In this document: piece by piece, positions 7,346-15,151 of the stretch | Layout: every line of letters starts with the position of its first letter | Position numbering within the stretch: the first letter of the stretch is position 1 | Assembly (NCBI GenBank): GCA_019420305.1 | Contig: JAHZHL010000016.1 | Coordinates: 16,562-80,561, forward strand | Origin: Bacillota bacterium | Lineage (GTDB): Bacteria; Bacillota; Clostridia; Peptostreptococcales; Anaerovoracaceae | Direction of reading: 5' to 3' | DNA: 64,000 nt | Made by a program: the position numbers and the translations under genes | Notes under the pieces: model-generated | Databases searched by the model: none | What the model was told of the DNA's origin: nothing | The model's input: the letters and a program-made list of their open reading frames with translations, nothing else

Positions 7346-7405
7346 ATAATACTATATTTATCCTGAAACAGAAAGTACCAGTATATAGTTTTATCAATGT
7401 ACCAG
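7346..7405 (-). promoter_or_regulatory. arc promoter with two direct repeats, likely MocR site
   Basis: On the plus strand GTACCAG occurs at 7375-7381 and again at 7399-7405, 24 bp apart in the same orientation. The nearer copy abuts a weak -35 (TTTCTG, minus strand 7374-7369), followed by 17 nt and a -10 TATTAT (7351-7346). MocR-family regulators bind direct repeats, with one copy at the -35. The site lies between the mocR-type gene and arcB. Binding is inferred. Confidence 0.5.
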
Positions 7406-7414
7406 CTCTCTGTT

Positions 7415-8905
7415 TTACAGGGGTTTATCAAATAAATCCGATTCTTTCTGAATCTTCTGCATACATTCTTTTAAAATGCCCATTCCCTTTTCAATCTGCC
7501 GCTCCGACGCGTAGGAATAGTTGAGTCTTATGTAGTTTCCCCGCGGATTCTGATCCGGAAAGAACAGTTCCCCCGTAAGAAAGGACACGCCCTGCTTTTC
7601 CGCTTCTTTTCGAAGCCGGGAAACATCAACCGCGGAAGGGAGCCGCACCCACAGATAGACCCCTCCCCGCGGTTTTCGGAAGGACAGGGGAACCGATCCG
7701 GAGATCTCCTGCAGACACCGGCACATGCGATCCCGTTTTTCCTTATAAATACGGCGAAAGTCCTCCAGCTTGCGCACATACGTCCCCTCTTTCAGGAACT
7801 GGCAGGCCAGATGCTGAGGCATCCACTCCAAGGTCACCAGCCGGACAGAAACCAGATTGCTCAGGCTCTTTATGATTTCTCTGGGAGCGATCAGAAAGGA
7901 AATACCCACGCCCGGAACCATGGTCAGAGAAAAGGAATACATATAAATCACGTTTTCTCCCGGATCCATGGACTTCAGAGACGGAATCCGATCTCCCTCA
8001 AAAAATAGTTCCGAAGCTTCATCCTCTTCAATTAAAGGAACCCGGTACTGGTAGGAAAGCTCCAGAAGCCGTTTCTTCCGCTCCATGGACATGCCGATTC
8101 CGGTAGGATTGTGATAGCTGCTGTTGACATAAATAAATCTGGGCTTGTGCGTCTCAATAAGGGGTCCCAGATTTTCACAGATCATTCCCTCCTCATCCAT
8201 GGGAATAGGAACGACTTTGCCACCAGCCAGCTCAATCGCCCGGTAAACATCCGGTGAGTTGCTTTCCTCGGTAAACACCTTGTCTCCCGGCGACAGCAAA
8301 ATTGTCACTAAAAAGTCCAGAGCTTGGTTGTTTTCCGAAAAAATCTGAATCTGCCCCGGATTTGCCAAAATGCCTTTCGTCCGCATAAAACCCGCGATTT
8401 CCTGACGGAGCGCCGGGTCACCCTGATAGGGAGTATAAAAATAGGAGGGCCGATCCCCCGCGCTGATAATCCGCGCAAGGCAGTCCGCAATCTCCTTTGC
8501 ACTGTATACCTCACCGGCGGCCATTCCCGCGGCAAAAGAAACGCGGCTTTCGGTCTGGGGTTTTGAAACATAATCTTCAAACGCGCTCTGTAGTTCCCGA
8601 TACTCTTTTTTAATAAGTCCCTGCCAGTTAACCGCTTTTTTTCTCTGGCCGTTTCTCCCTGTCTCCTGCCTGCAGGCAACCCGATAGCCGACGCCCTGGT
8701 AAGAAGAAAGCAGACCGTCAGCCTTCAGCTCATTGTATGCCCGCACCACTGTATTTCGATGAACGCCCAGATCCTTTGCCAGAGTCCTCTCGGAAGGAAG
8801 CGCGTAACCGTCCGAGAGCCTTCCGCTGAGGATCTGCTCCTTCAGCTGAGAGCGGATCTGTATGTATACCGGCGTTTTTAAAGCCCGATCGATCTTCAGG
8901 TTCAT
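7415..8905 (-). CDS. MocR-type regulator with degenerate PLP site
   Basis: The protein has 496 residues. A GntR-type winged helix-turn-helix occupies about 10-75 (PSERTLAKDLGVHRNTVVRAY), then a fold-type I aminotransferase-like domain occupies about 120-485. The Schiff-base lysine expected in SFSK is Leu327 (YSFSLTMVPG), the nearby phosphate-binding Arg is Gly334, and the Tyr of the usual DDY motif is Glu296. Asn266 (HNPTG), Asp295 and the C-terminal Arg (IRLNYS) remain. It lies upstream of arcB with the same orientation and probably controls the arc operon. PLP binding by the normal covalent mode looks impossible. Confidence 0.85.
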   Translation of the reverse strand: MNLKIDRALKTPVYIQIRSQLKEQILSGRLSDGYALPSERTLAKDLGVHRNTVVRAYNELKADGLLSSYQGVGYRVACRQETGRNGQRKKAVNWQGLIKKEYRELQSAFEDYVSKPQTESRVSFAAGMAAGEVYSAKEIADCLARIISAGDRPSYFYTPYQGDPALRQEIAGFMRTKGILANPGQIQIFSENNQALDFLVTILLSPGDKVFTEESNSPDVYRAIELAGGKVVPIPMDEEGMICENLGPLIETHKPRFIYVNSSYHNPTGIGMSMERKKRLLELSYQYRVPLIEEDEASELFFEGDRIPSLKSMDPGENVIYMYSFSLTMVPGVGISFLIAPREIIKSLSNLVSVRLVTLEWMPQHLACQFLKEGTYVRKLEDFRRIYKEKRDRMCRCLQEISGSVPLSFRKPRGGVYLWVRLPSAVDVSRLRKEAEKQGVSFLTGELFFPDQNPRGNYIRLNYSYASERQIEKGMGILKECMQKIQKESDLFDKPL

Positions 8906-8910
8906 CTCTT

Positions 8911-10038
8911 TTACTTCCTTTTTCCATGGAATTGATAATAACAGGTTTCCAGCCGCCCGTTATAAAGCTTTCTGCGCCGATCCGCCTCTCTTCCGATCCG
9001 TTCCTCGGTTTCTTTCTCTGTCGTGATGACAAAGAGCGACCAGCCGGGATTTTCTTTCATATAGCGGCGGAAACTCTCATAGAGCCGGGCAATGGACGCT
9101 TCCTCGCCGATCCGCTGTCCATAGGGCGGATTGGTGATAATGATGCCGTCGGTCACACTTCCGGGCGCAAGCTCCTCCACATCCGCGATCTGAAAACGGA
9201 TGCAGTCGTCGACTCCCGCCTCGGCAGCGTTTTCCGCCGCGGCCTCAATAGCCCGCGCATTGGTATCTGAACCGCAAATCTGAAGATCCGCGTCATAACG
9301 GATTTCCTGATAGGCCTTCTGCCGTTCTTCTTTCCAGATCCGCTTTGGAATCAGCTCCCACCCTTCGCTAGCAAAACTCCGGTTCAGTCCGGGAGCAATC
9401 TTTCTTCCGATCAGCGCCGCTTCAATGGGAATCGTTCCCGATCCGCAACAAGGGTCGACCAGCAGCCGTCCCTCTTTCCAAAAGGAAAGCTGTACCATGG
9501 CGGCCGCCAGGGTCTCCTTAATCGGCGCTTCTACCGCGCATACCCGGTAGCCTCTCTTGTGCAGCCCGGTTCCGCTGGTATCTACCGTAACCGTTACCCG
9601 GTCTTTCAAAAGTGTAACCTTCACGGTATACTCGGCTCCGGTTTCCTCAAACTGCTCAATGCCGTAATATTCACTCAGACGCTCCACCATCGCTTTTTTG
9701 GTAATGCTCTGACAGCTGGGCACACTGTGGAGCGTGGATTTGACGGAGCTTCCGGTCACCGTGAATTTCCCGTCCGGAGGGATCAGCTCCTCCCAGGCAA
9801 TGCCCTTTATCTGCTGAAAAAGTTCTTCGAAGGTTTTCGCCGTGAACTCTCCCATTTTCAGCAGGACCCGATCCGCGCAGCGGAGCCACAAGTTGCTGCG
9901 CACGATCGCCCTTTCATCTCCCAGGTATGTGACTTTTCCGTCTTCTGTCTTTATGAGCCGGTATCCCAACTCCTGTATTTCCCTTTTTACCACCGCCTCC
10001 AGCCCGAAGGTGGCAGTGGCAATCAATTCCAGCTTCAA
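8911..10038 (-). CDS. THUMP-domain rRNA (guanine-N2) methyltransferase, RlmL/YpsC type
   Basis: This 375-residue SAM-dependent methyltransferase probably modifies 23S rRNA. The N-terminal THUMP region (about 1-160, with TATFGLEAVVKRE) is followed by GLHKRGYR, the SAM motif DPCCGSGTIPIEAA at about 196-209, and the catalytic NPPYGQRIG at about 303-311. The start is TTG, and its TTGA overlaps the stop of the upstream mbl gene, with GGGAG 8 nt before, so the two are translationally coupled. The exact nucleotide target cannot be read from the sequence. Confidence 0.88.
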   Translation of the reverse strand: MKLELIATATFGLEAVVKREIQELGYRLIKTEDGKVTYLGDERAIVRSNLWLRCADRVLLKMGEFTAKTFEELFQQIKGIAWEELIPPDGKFTVTGSSVKSTLHSVPSCQSITKKAMVERLSEYYGIEQFEETGAEYTVKVTLLKDRVTVTVDTSGTGLHKRGYRVCAVEAPIKETLAAAMVQLSFWKEGRLLVDPCCGSGTIPIEAALIGRKIAPGLNRSFASEGWELIPKRIWKEERQKAYQEIRYDADLQICGSDTNARAIEAAAENAAEAGVDDCIRFQIADVEELAPGSVTDGIIITNPPYGQRIGEEASIARLYESFRRYMKENPGWSLFVITTEKETEERIGREADRRRKLYNGRLETCYYQFHGKRK

Positions 10039-11057
10039 ATATAGATCTCCCTTCTGTTCATCTGACTTCTCTTTATTACATCCAGATTATCCAGCGCTTC
10101 GCCGGTTCCAATGGCTACGCAGGACTTGGCGTCTTCAGCGATCCTTACCCGGATTCCGGTCCGCTCCTGAATTCTTCGGTCAATTCCCCACAGGTAAGCG
10201 CCGCCTCCGGTAAGAACGATTCCAGCTCCGCTGATATCCGCCGCCAGTTCCGGCGGGGTTTTCTCCAGCACATTATGAACGGATTCGCAGATAATCGTCA
10301 ATGGCTCGTCCAGAGCTTCCATAATTTCTTCCGATGTGACGGGAATGGTTTTCGGAAGTCCGGTCACCAGATCTCTTCCTTTGCATTCCACAGAAATGCT
10401 TTCTTCCCGCGGATAAGCAGTCCCGATCCGGATTTTCAGATCTTCTGCCGTACGTTCTCCGATATACAGATTGTGATGTTTTCGCAGATATTTGATAATC
10501 GACTCATCAAATCGGTCTCCGGCGACTTTTTCGGAAGCGCTGGTGACAATTCCTCCCATGGAGATCACGGCCACATCCGTAGTTCCACCTCCGATATCAA
10601 TAATCATAATGCCGTCCGGCCGGGAAATATCAAGACCGGCGCCAATCGCCGCGGCAACCGGCTCTTCCATGAGGAACACAGACTTTCCTCCCGCCTGGCT
10701 GGCCGCTTCCCGTACTGCCCGTTTTTCAACTTCCGTCACGCCGCTGGGTACGCATACCATCAGCTTCGGGCGGAAAAATTTGCTGCTGCCGCAGGCTTTG
10801 CGGATAAAGTATTTGAGCATGCGCTCTGTCACGTCATAATCCGATATGACACCATCTTTCAGCGGTCGTACCGCTACAATACTCGCGGGCGTCCTTCCCA
10901 GCATCTCTCTCGCTTCCTCGCCCACCGCCAGAATCTCTTTCGACTCTTTGTCAATGGCGACCACGGACGGCTCGTTCAAAACAATTCCCTGCCCTTTAAT
11001 ATAAACCAGGACATTGGCCGTTCCCAAATCAATTCCAACTTCCTCTGTAAATCCCAA
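10035..11057 (-). CDS. mbl: MreB/Mbl-family actin-like cell-shape protein
   Basis: This bacterial actin forms membrane-associated filaments that guide lateral wall synthesis. The 340 residues show the phosphate-1 motif GIDLGTANVLVY at about 8-19, phosphate-2 IMIIDIGGGTTDVAVIS at about 150-166, the adenosine motif GIVLTGGGAYLWGID, and IGERTAEDLKIRIG, all typical of MreB/Mbl. The start is TTG at 11057, with AGGAGG 7 nt before. spoIIID lies divergently about 600 nt away, echoing the spoIIID-mbl linkage of Bacillus, hence the symbol. It could equally be called mreB. Confidence 0.9.
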   Translation of the reverse strand: MGFTEEVGIDLGTANVLVYIKGQGIVLNEPSVVAIDKESKEILAVGEEAREMLGRTPASIVAVRPLKDGVISDYDVTERMLKYFIRKACGSSKFFRPKLMVCVPSGVTEVEKRAVREAASQAGGKSVFLMEEPVAAAIGAGLDISRPDGIMIIDIGGGTTDVAVISMGGIVTSASEKVAGDRFDESIIKYLRKHHNLYIGERTAEDLKIRIGTAYPREESISVECKGRDLVTGLPKTIPVTSEEIMEALDEPLTIICESVHNVLEKTPPELAADISGAGIVLTGGGAYLWGIDRRIQERTGIRVRIAEDAKSCVAIGTGEALDNLDVIKRSQMNRREIYI

Positions 11058-11281
11058 TTTGCTACCTCCTCTATTCTAGCAGTTTGTGTTTAGTTTTGCC
11101 AGAGCGTAAGGAAAATATTGATAAAGAATCACAGGAAATTAATTTCCGCAAATTCCGGCAAAAAATTGCCGTTCCGGAAATGGAGGAGCAATGCTTTCGC
11201 GAATCGCTCACATTTTTATTCCCATACATTTCGTTTATATAAATAAGTAGTGATTTCTATTTTTGTTCCGACCGTTTATTC

Positions 11282-11296
11282 TGGCACATTATTTGC
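11282..11296 (+). promoter_or_regulatory. Sigma-54-like promoter
   Basis: TGGCAC (11282-11287), 5 nt, then TTGC (11293-11296), followed by T. The GG and GC doublets are 10 nt apart, the strict -24/-12 spacing of sigma-54 promoters. Transcription would start near 11308 and run into a structured region before spoIIID. No sigma-54 gene or enhancer-binding protein is in the window. Confidence 0.45.
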
Positions 11297-11346
11297 TTAT
11301 ATTATATAACGTATTTAAATCTGTCAGCGCATACGCAGTGGGGTGC

Positions 11347-11385
11347 CAGCGCTGCATATTCACGGTTCTCGTATATGCGGCGCTG
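11347..11385 (+). ncRNA. Hairpin in a possible non-coding transcript
   Basis: CAGCGCTGCATAT (11347-11359) pairs with ATATGCGGCGCTG (11373-11385): 12 Watson-Crick pairs and one G-U, with a 13-nt loop. It lies 40 nt after the predicted start of the sigma-54-like promoter. It could be part of a small RNA or of a long spoIIID leader. Confidence 0.3.
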
Positions 11386-11655
11386 ATTCCTGCTAATCCC
11401 TTTATAGGGAGAATGCCGTATTTTCTTATAAATCAAAACAATGCGGTCCTGTTCCGCGAAATACAAGTTTTTCATACCGGGGATCTTCATAGTGCTTTTT
11501 ATGAGGCTCCTTTTCTTTTGCGAAGAATACCTCCCTCCGGAAATTCTTATGTAAAGATTTCAAGCATAACCATCTCTTTCTTTTCATATATTGTGATATC
11601 CAAATGGTTAATTTTAGCCGTTTAAATATTACAAGAGGTGGTGAACGGTCTTAAC

Positions 11656-11910
11656 ATGAAAGATTACATAGAAGAGAGAGTACTGGAGCTGGCCGGCTAT
11701 ATCATAGAAACAGGCGCGACAGTCCGAGCAGCAGCAAAAAAATTTCGGATCTCCAAATCAACAGTACACAAGGACATCACAGAACGGCTCCTTGAGATAA
11801 ACCCCGGGCTGGCCGCGCAGGTCAAAACGGTTCTGGATAACAACAAGGCAGAGCGCCATATCCGAGGCGGACTCGCTACAAAGGAAAAATATCAGCACAC
11901 AGCAAAATAG
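11656..11910 (+). CDS. spoIIID: Sporulation transcription factor SpoIIID
   Basis: This small DNA-binding protein adjusts mother-cell gene expression during sporulation. The 84 residues show KDYIEERVLELAGYI, then the helix-turn-helix VRAAAKKFRISKSTVHKDITERL at about 26-48, then the conserved INPGLAAQVK and RHIRGGLATKEKY. The ATG at 11656 fits the family's MxDYIxER start, although AGAGGTGG lies rather far upstream. Two GTG codons nearer to it would add six residues. It converges on ftsH across a shared terminator. Confidence 0.95.
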   Translation: MKDYIEERVLELAGYIIETGATVRAAAKKFRISKSTVHKDITERLLEINPGLAAQVKTVLDNNKAERHIRGGLATKEKYQHTAK

Positions 11911-11912
11911 TA

Positions 11913-11958
11913 AAAAAAGTATCGCTGAACGAGTGGCTTCATGCAGCGATACTTTTTA
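11913..11958. terminator. Bidirectional terminator, spoIIID/ftsH
   Basis: AAAAAGTATCGCTG (11914-11927) pairs perfectly with CAGCGATACTTTTT (11944-11957), with T-runs on either strand. It lies between two convergent stops. Confidence 0.9.
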
Positions 11959-11983
11959 TAAGAAAATCCGGATCCCGATACTC

Positions 11984-13828
11984 TTACTGGCCTCGATTCA
12001 GGATTTCCATGAATTCTTCTCCTGTAATGGTTTCGTGTTCGTACAGGTAACCGGCCAGTTCATGCAGCTTTTGTTCTTGTTCCTTCAGAATATTCATAGC
12101 TTTCTCATACTGGCTTTTAATCATTTCCACGACCTGCCGGTCCACCTGGGTCTGTGTTTCATCCGAACACGCCATGGAAGCGTCTCCACCCAGATATCGG
12201 TTGCTGACTCCCTGCAGCGCCGTCATGCCAAAGGAATCACTCATTCCATACTGCGCGATCATGGCTCTCGCGATTTTGGTCGCTTGTTCGATATCATTTG
12301 ACGCGCCTGTCGTAATGGAGTGGAAGATCAGTTCTTCAGCGGCACGTCCGCCTGTCAGAGTCGCGACTTTGTTTTCCAGCTCTTCTTTGGACATCAGAAA
12401 ATGTTCCTGATCTTCTACCTGCATCGTATATCCCAGCGCTCCGGAGGTTCTCGGTATGATCGTGATTTTATGTACCGGGGCCGAATTATTCTGCATAGCC
12501 GCAACCAAGGCATGACCAATCTCATGGTAAGCGACGATTTCCTTTTCCTCTTTGGAAAGGACTCTGCTCTTCTTCTGGTATCCCGCGATTACCACCTCAA
12601 TACTCTCTTCCAGATCTTCCTGAGTCGCGCAGCCTCTGCCGTCCCGTACAGCTCTCAGCGCCGCTTCATTGACTACATTGGCAAGCTCCGCGCCGGAGGC
12701 GCCTACTGCCGCTTTCGCGATTTCGTGAAAATCCACATCATCCGCAATCCGGATCTTTTTTGCGTGAACTTTCAGGATTTCTTCTCTTCCCTGAAGATCC
12801 GGAAGCTCCACCGGAATCCGCCGGTCAAATCTTCCCGGTCTCAAAAGAGCCGGGTCCAGAGAATCCGGCCGATTGGTCGCCGCCAGAATCACAACGCCTT
12901 TGGAACCGTCGAATCCATCCATCTCCGTCAAAAGCTGGTTCAGTGTCTGCTCCCGCTCATCGTTTCCGCCGGCAAACTGGCCGTCCCGCTTCTTGCCGAT
13001 GGTATCAATTTCATCGATAAATACAATACACGGAGCCTTTTCCGCTGCCTGTTTGAATAAATCACGCACTTTGGCGGCTCCCATTCCCACAAACATTTCC
13101 ACGAATTCTGATCCGGATATGGAGAAGAAAGGAACTTCCGCTTCTCCCGCCACTGCCTTCGCAAGCAATGTTTTCCCGGTTCCCGGAGGCCCTACAAGCA
13201 GCGCGCCCTTTGGCATCTGGGCACCGATTTCCTGATACTTACGCGGATTATGCAGAAAGTCCACAATCTCCTGCAGCAATTCTTTCGCTTCGTCTTCTCC
13301 CGCCACATCCGAAAATTTAATACCGTCTGTGGATTTCACATAGATCTTGGCGTTGCTTTTTCCAAAGGACATGGCTCCCGGGCCACCGCCCATCATACTC
13401 CCCATTCTCTTGCTCAGGACTCGCCCCATAAACATAAAGATAATGAGCGGAACGGCGATGAAGATCACCATTTGCAGCAACGGAGACATTTCCCTCACAA
13501 TTTTCTGTGAAAAAATCGCTCCCGACTGATATAGCCTGTCTACCAGGTTATCATCCTGAATTCGTCCGGTCTGGTAGACAATATCATTGCCCTCCTGTCT
13601 GTCGCTTTTTAAGGTATAGTAGATGACATCATCTTCAATCGTAACTTCCTGCACCTGCTTTTTATCAATACTGGAAAGGAAGTCATTATATTCCGCCTCT
13701 TTTACCGTATTTCCCCCCATCATAGGCGCAAGGAACATGTTCAGGAGCACGATAACAAGCAATGCTCCAATCCAGTAATAGATCAGCGGGCGCTTGTTTG
13801 GCTTTCCCCCGTTTCCGTTTTGATCCAT
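11984..13828 (-). CDS. ftsH: ATP-dependent zinc metalloprotease FtsH
   Basis: This membrane-bound AAA+ protease degrades misfolded membrane proteins and selected regulators. The roughly 614 residues have an N-terminal helix at about 15-33, an external domain to about 100 and a second helix at about 105-125. The AAA domain carries Walker A GPPGTGKT, Walker B IVFIDEID and the second-region NRPDSLDPALLRPGRFDR. The zinc protease motif HEIGH is followed by a C-terminal helical domain. The Met at 13828 has GGGGAG 7 nt upstream and is preferred to the Met two codons earlier, which is too close. It appears to follow the small-membrane/pyrG group on the same strand. Confidence 0.96.
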   Translation of the reverse strand: MDQNGNGGKPNKRPLIYYWIGALLVIVLLNMFLAPMMGGNTVKEAEYNDFLSSIDKKQVQEVTIEDDVIYYTLKSDRQEGNDIVYQTGRIQDDNLVDRLYQSGAIFSQKIVREMSPLLQMVIFIAVPLIIFMFMGRVLSKRMGSMMGGGPGAMSFGKSNAKIYVKSTDGIKFSDVAGEDEAKELLQEIVDFLHNPRKYQEIGAQMPKGALLVGPPGTGKTLLAKAVAGEAEVPFFSISGSEFVEMFVGMGAAKVRDLFKQAAEKAPCIVFIDEIDTIGKKRDGQFAGGNDEREQTLNQLLTEMDGFDGSKGVVILAATNRPDSLDPALLRPGRFDRRIPVELPDLQGREEILKVHAKKIRIADDVDFHEIAKAAVGASGAELANVVNEAALRAVRDGRGCATQEDLEESIEVVIAGYQKKSRVLSKEEKEIVAYHEIGHALVAAMQNNSAPVHKITIIPRTSGALGYTMQVEDQEHFLMSKEELENKVATLTGGRAAEELIFHSITTGASNDIEQATKIARAMIAQYGMSDSFGMTALQGVSNRYLGGDASMACSDETQTQVDRQVVEMIKSQYEKAMNILKEQEQKLHELAGYLYEHETITGEEFMEILNRGQ

Positions 13829-13857
13829 TTCCATTCTCCCCTTTCTTTCGTTTTCTA

Positions 13858-14481
13858 TTAGATTTTCGGCGGCGCGCTTCGCTCCGTCGGTTTTCCCGTA
13901 TGTGACCGCAACATTTCCTCCATATCTTGTTTGTCCGGCGTCCTCTTTAATTCCGTAATCTGATTAAGCATCCAGATTAAAACGATAACCTGCCCCAGCA
14001 GTTCGAAAAGCCGCAGGAAAATCCATCCTGTAAAAATGCCGGCAAATCCCACCATGGAAAGGACCAGCATTCCGACAGGAAACCCTTTTTTCCATCCCCG
14101 CAGCAGATTTGTACCTTTGACATCCTCCATCGCGCAGAACAGATTCTCGCAGATTCCGATCAGAAATAGATACCAGATCCCGTTTTCCAGAATCTCAAAG
14201 ATCCAGAGATTCGGGACCGTGCCTACTATAACCAGATTATAGTAGCCGACCATTCCAAGCCAAAAGATCATTCCTTGTCCACATCGCGTTTTCATCTGCG
14301 CAAAATATACCTCTCCGTCTTCCTGCGTCAAAAATATCTGCGCCGCAACGGATAAAAACAGCAGACCGATGATCCGGGTAGACATTCCGGACAGAATAAA
14401 ATCAATCCGCACAGCCGGAATCAGAAAAAGTATCCCCCAAAAGAGACGACTGTAAGCCTTTGACCGCGTTATTTCAGTCAT
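13858..14481 (-). CDS. Multi-pass membrane protein, unknown function
   Basis: The 207 residues form about six hydrophobic helices (for example LFWGILFLIPAV, IGLLFLSVAAQIFL, WYLFLIGICENLF, VGMLVLSMVGFAGIF, LFELLGQVIVLIWML) and a polar C-terminal tail. Its ATG overlaps the end of the preceding secreted-protein gene by 8 nt, so the two are probably made together. It ends about 30 nt before ftsH. No family was recognised. Confidence 0.75.
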   Translation of the reverse strand: MTEITRSKAYSRLFWGILFLIPAVRIDFILSGMSTRIIGLLFLSVAAQIFLTQEDGEVYFAQMKTRCGQGMIFWLGMVGYYNLVIVGTVPNLWIFEILENGIWYLFLIGICENLFCAMEDVKGTNLLRGWKKGFPVGMLVLSMVGFAGIFTGWIFLRLFELLGQVIVLIWMLNQITELKRTPDKQDMEEMLRSHTGKPTERSAPPKI

Positions 14482-15082
14482 TCTGCTCGCCTCCCTTCTT
14501 TACAAGAGAGAGGAAGTCAAGAAAAGGCATCTGACAAACAGTGGTAAACTCCCCGTATCGATTTGGTTCGGTCCAGTTTCCGCCGAAGGGATGAACGACA
14601 ATTTTTCCCAAATCCGCAGTAATTTTCCTTCCATTATCCAGGCTGACCGTACATTCCGATAAAACAAAGGGGTTCCCCCTCTTCTCCAGATCCGTTTTAA
14701 AGCTTCCATCCACCGCGAAGGTTTCTTTTTTGACTGTATAAGGACCTCGATTTTTATAAACGCCTGTATCCTGCTCCTCTTCGAATACAAAATCCTCCCA
14801 CGCAGAATCATTCACTGCCCACAAATTATGATCCGGATTGTCATCAAAGGCAATGCTCCGGATTCTCCTGGGATCCCCCACATTTGTAACGTATGTAAGA
14901 GAGAAGGCTTCATATCCGCCTTCCTCATCCTCTTCCAGGGAGATCTCCTGATAAAGAGGGAGAATCCTTGGAGCGGGAAGCAGAAAGTAAAATGCCGCAG
15001 CCAGACCCGTCGCCGTGATAAACAGAATAACGGCAGATACAATGACGGCGCTCCTGCACGCCGCAAAGATACGCTTTTTCAT
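14474..15082 (-). CDS. Membrane-anchored extracytoplasmic protein, unknown function
   Basis: From the ATG at 15082, with AAAGGAGG 8 nt before it, the gene gives about 202 residues. There is a basic start (MKKRIF), one long hydrophobic segment at about 11-35 and an acidic, beta-rich external part (EEDEEGGYEAFSLTYV). Its 3' end overlaps the next membrane-protein gene by 8 nt. A TGGTATACT element near 15120 could be an extended -10 promoter after pyrG. Family not recognised. Confidence 0.75.
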   Translation of the reverse strand: MKKRIFAACRSAVIVSAVILFITATGLAAAFYFLLPAPRILPLYQEISLEEDEEGGYEAFSLTYVTNVGDPRRIRSIAFDDNPDHNLWAVNDSAWEDFVFEEEQDTGVYKNRGPYTVKKETFAVDGSFKTDLEKRGNPFVLSECTVSLDNGRKITADLGKIVVHPFGGNWTEPNRYGEFTTVCQMPFLDFLSLVKKGGEQND

Positions 15083-15151
15083 AACCGTTCCTCCTTTATT
15101 GTTATACACGCTTTCAGTATACCAGAAGAACGGCTTTCTGTCCTTATTTTT

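Larger units (their letters stand above)
11058..11655. other. 600-nt gap between mbl and spoIIID
   Basis: No reading frame here has a ribosome site and protein-like sequence together. The gap holds an imperfect hairpin at 11154-11180 (CGGCAAAAAATTGCCG core), a sigma-54-like promoter at 11282-11296, a 13-bp hairpin at 11347-11385, a short GCGG-loop-CCGC hairpin near 11442-11458, and a weak hairpin with pyrimidine tail at 11485-11519. The promoter of spoIIID must also lie here, but I found no convincing sigma-E or sigma-K match. Confidence 0.6.

Noticed and set aside
11229..11236. Possible sigma-E -10 (CATACATT) upstream of spoIIID
   Set aside because: No matching -35 at the required distance, and it lies over 400 nt from the start codon.
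11263..11625. 120-codon plus-strand frame between mbl and spoIIID
   Set aside because: No ribosome site, sequence not protein-like, and it covers the sigma-54-like promoter and hairpins.
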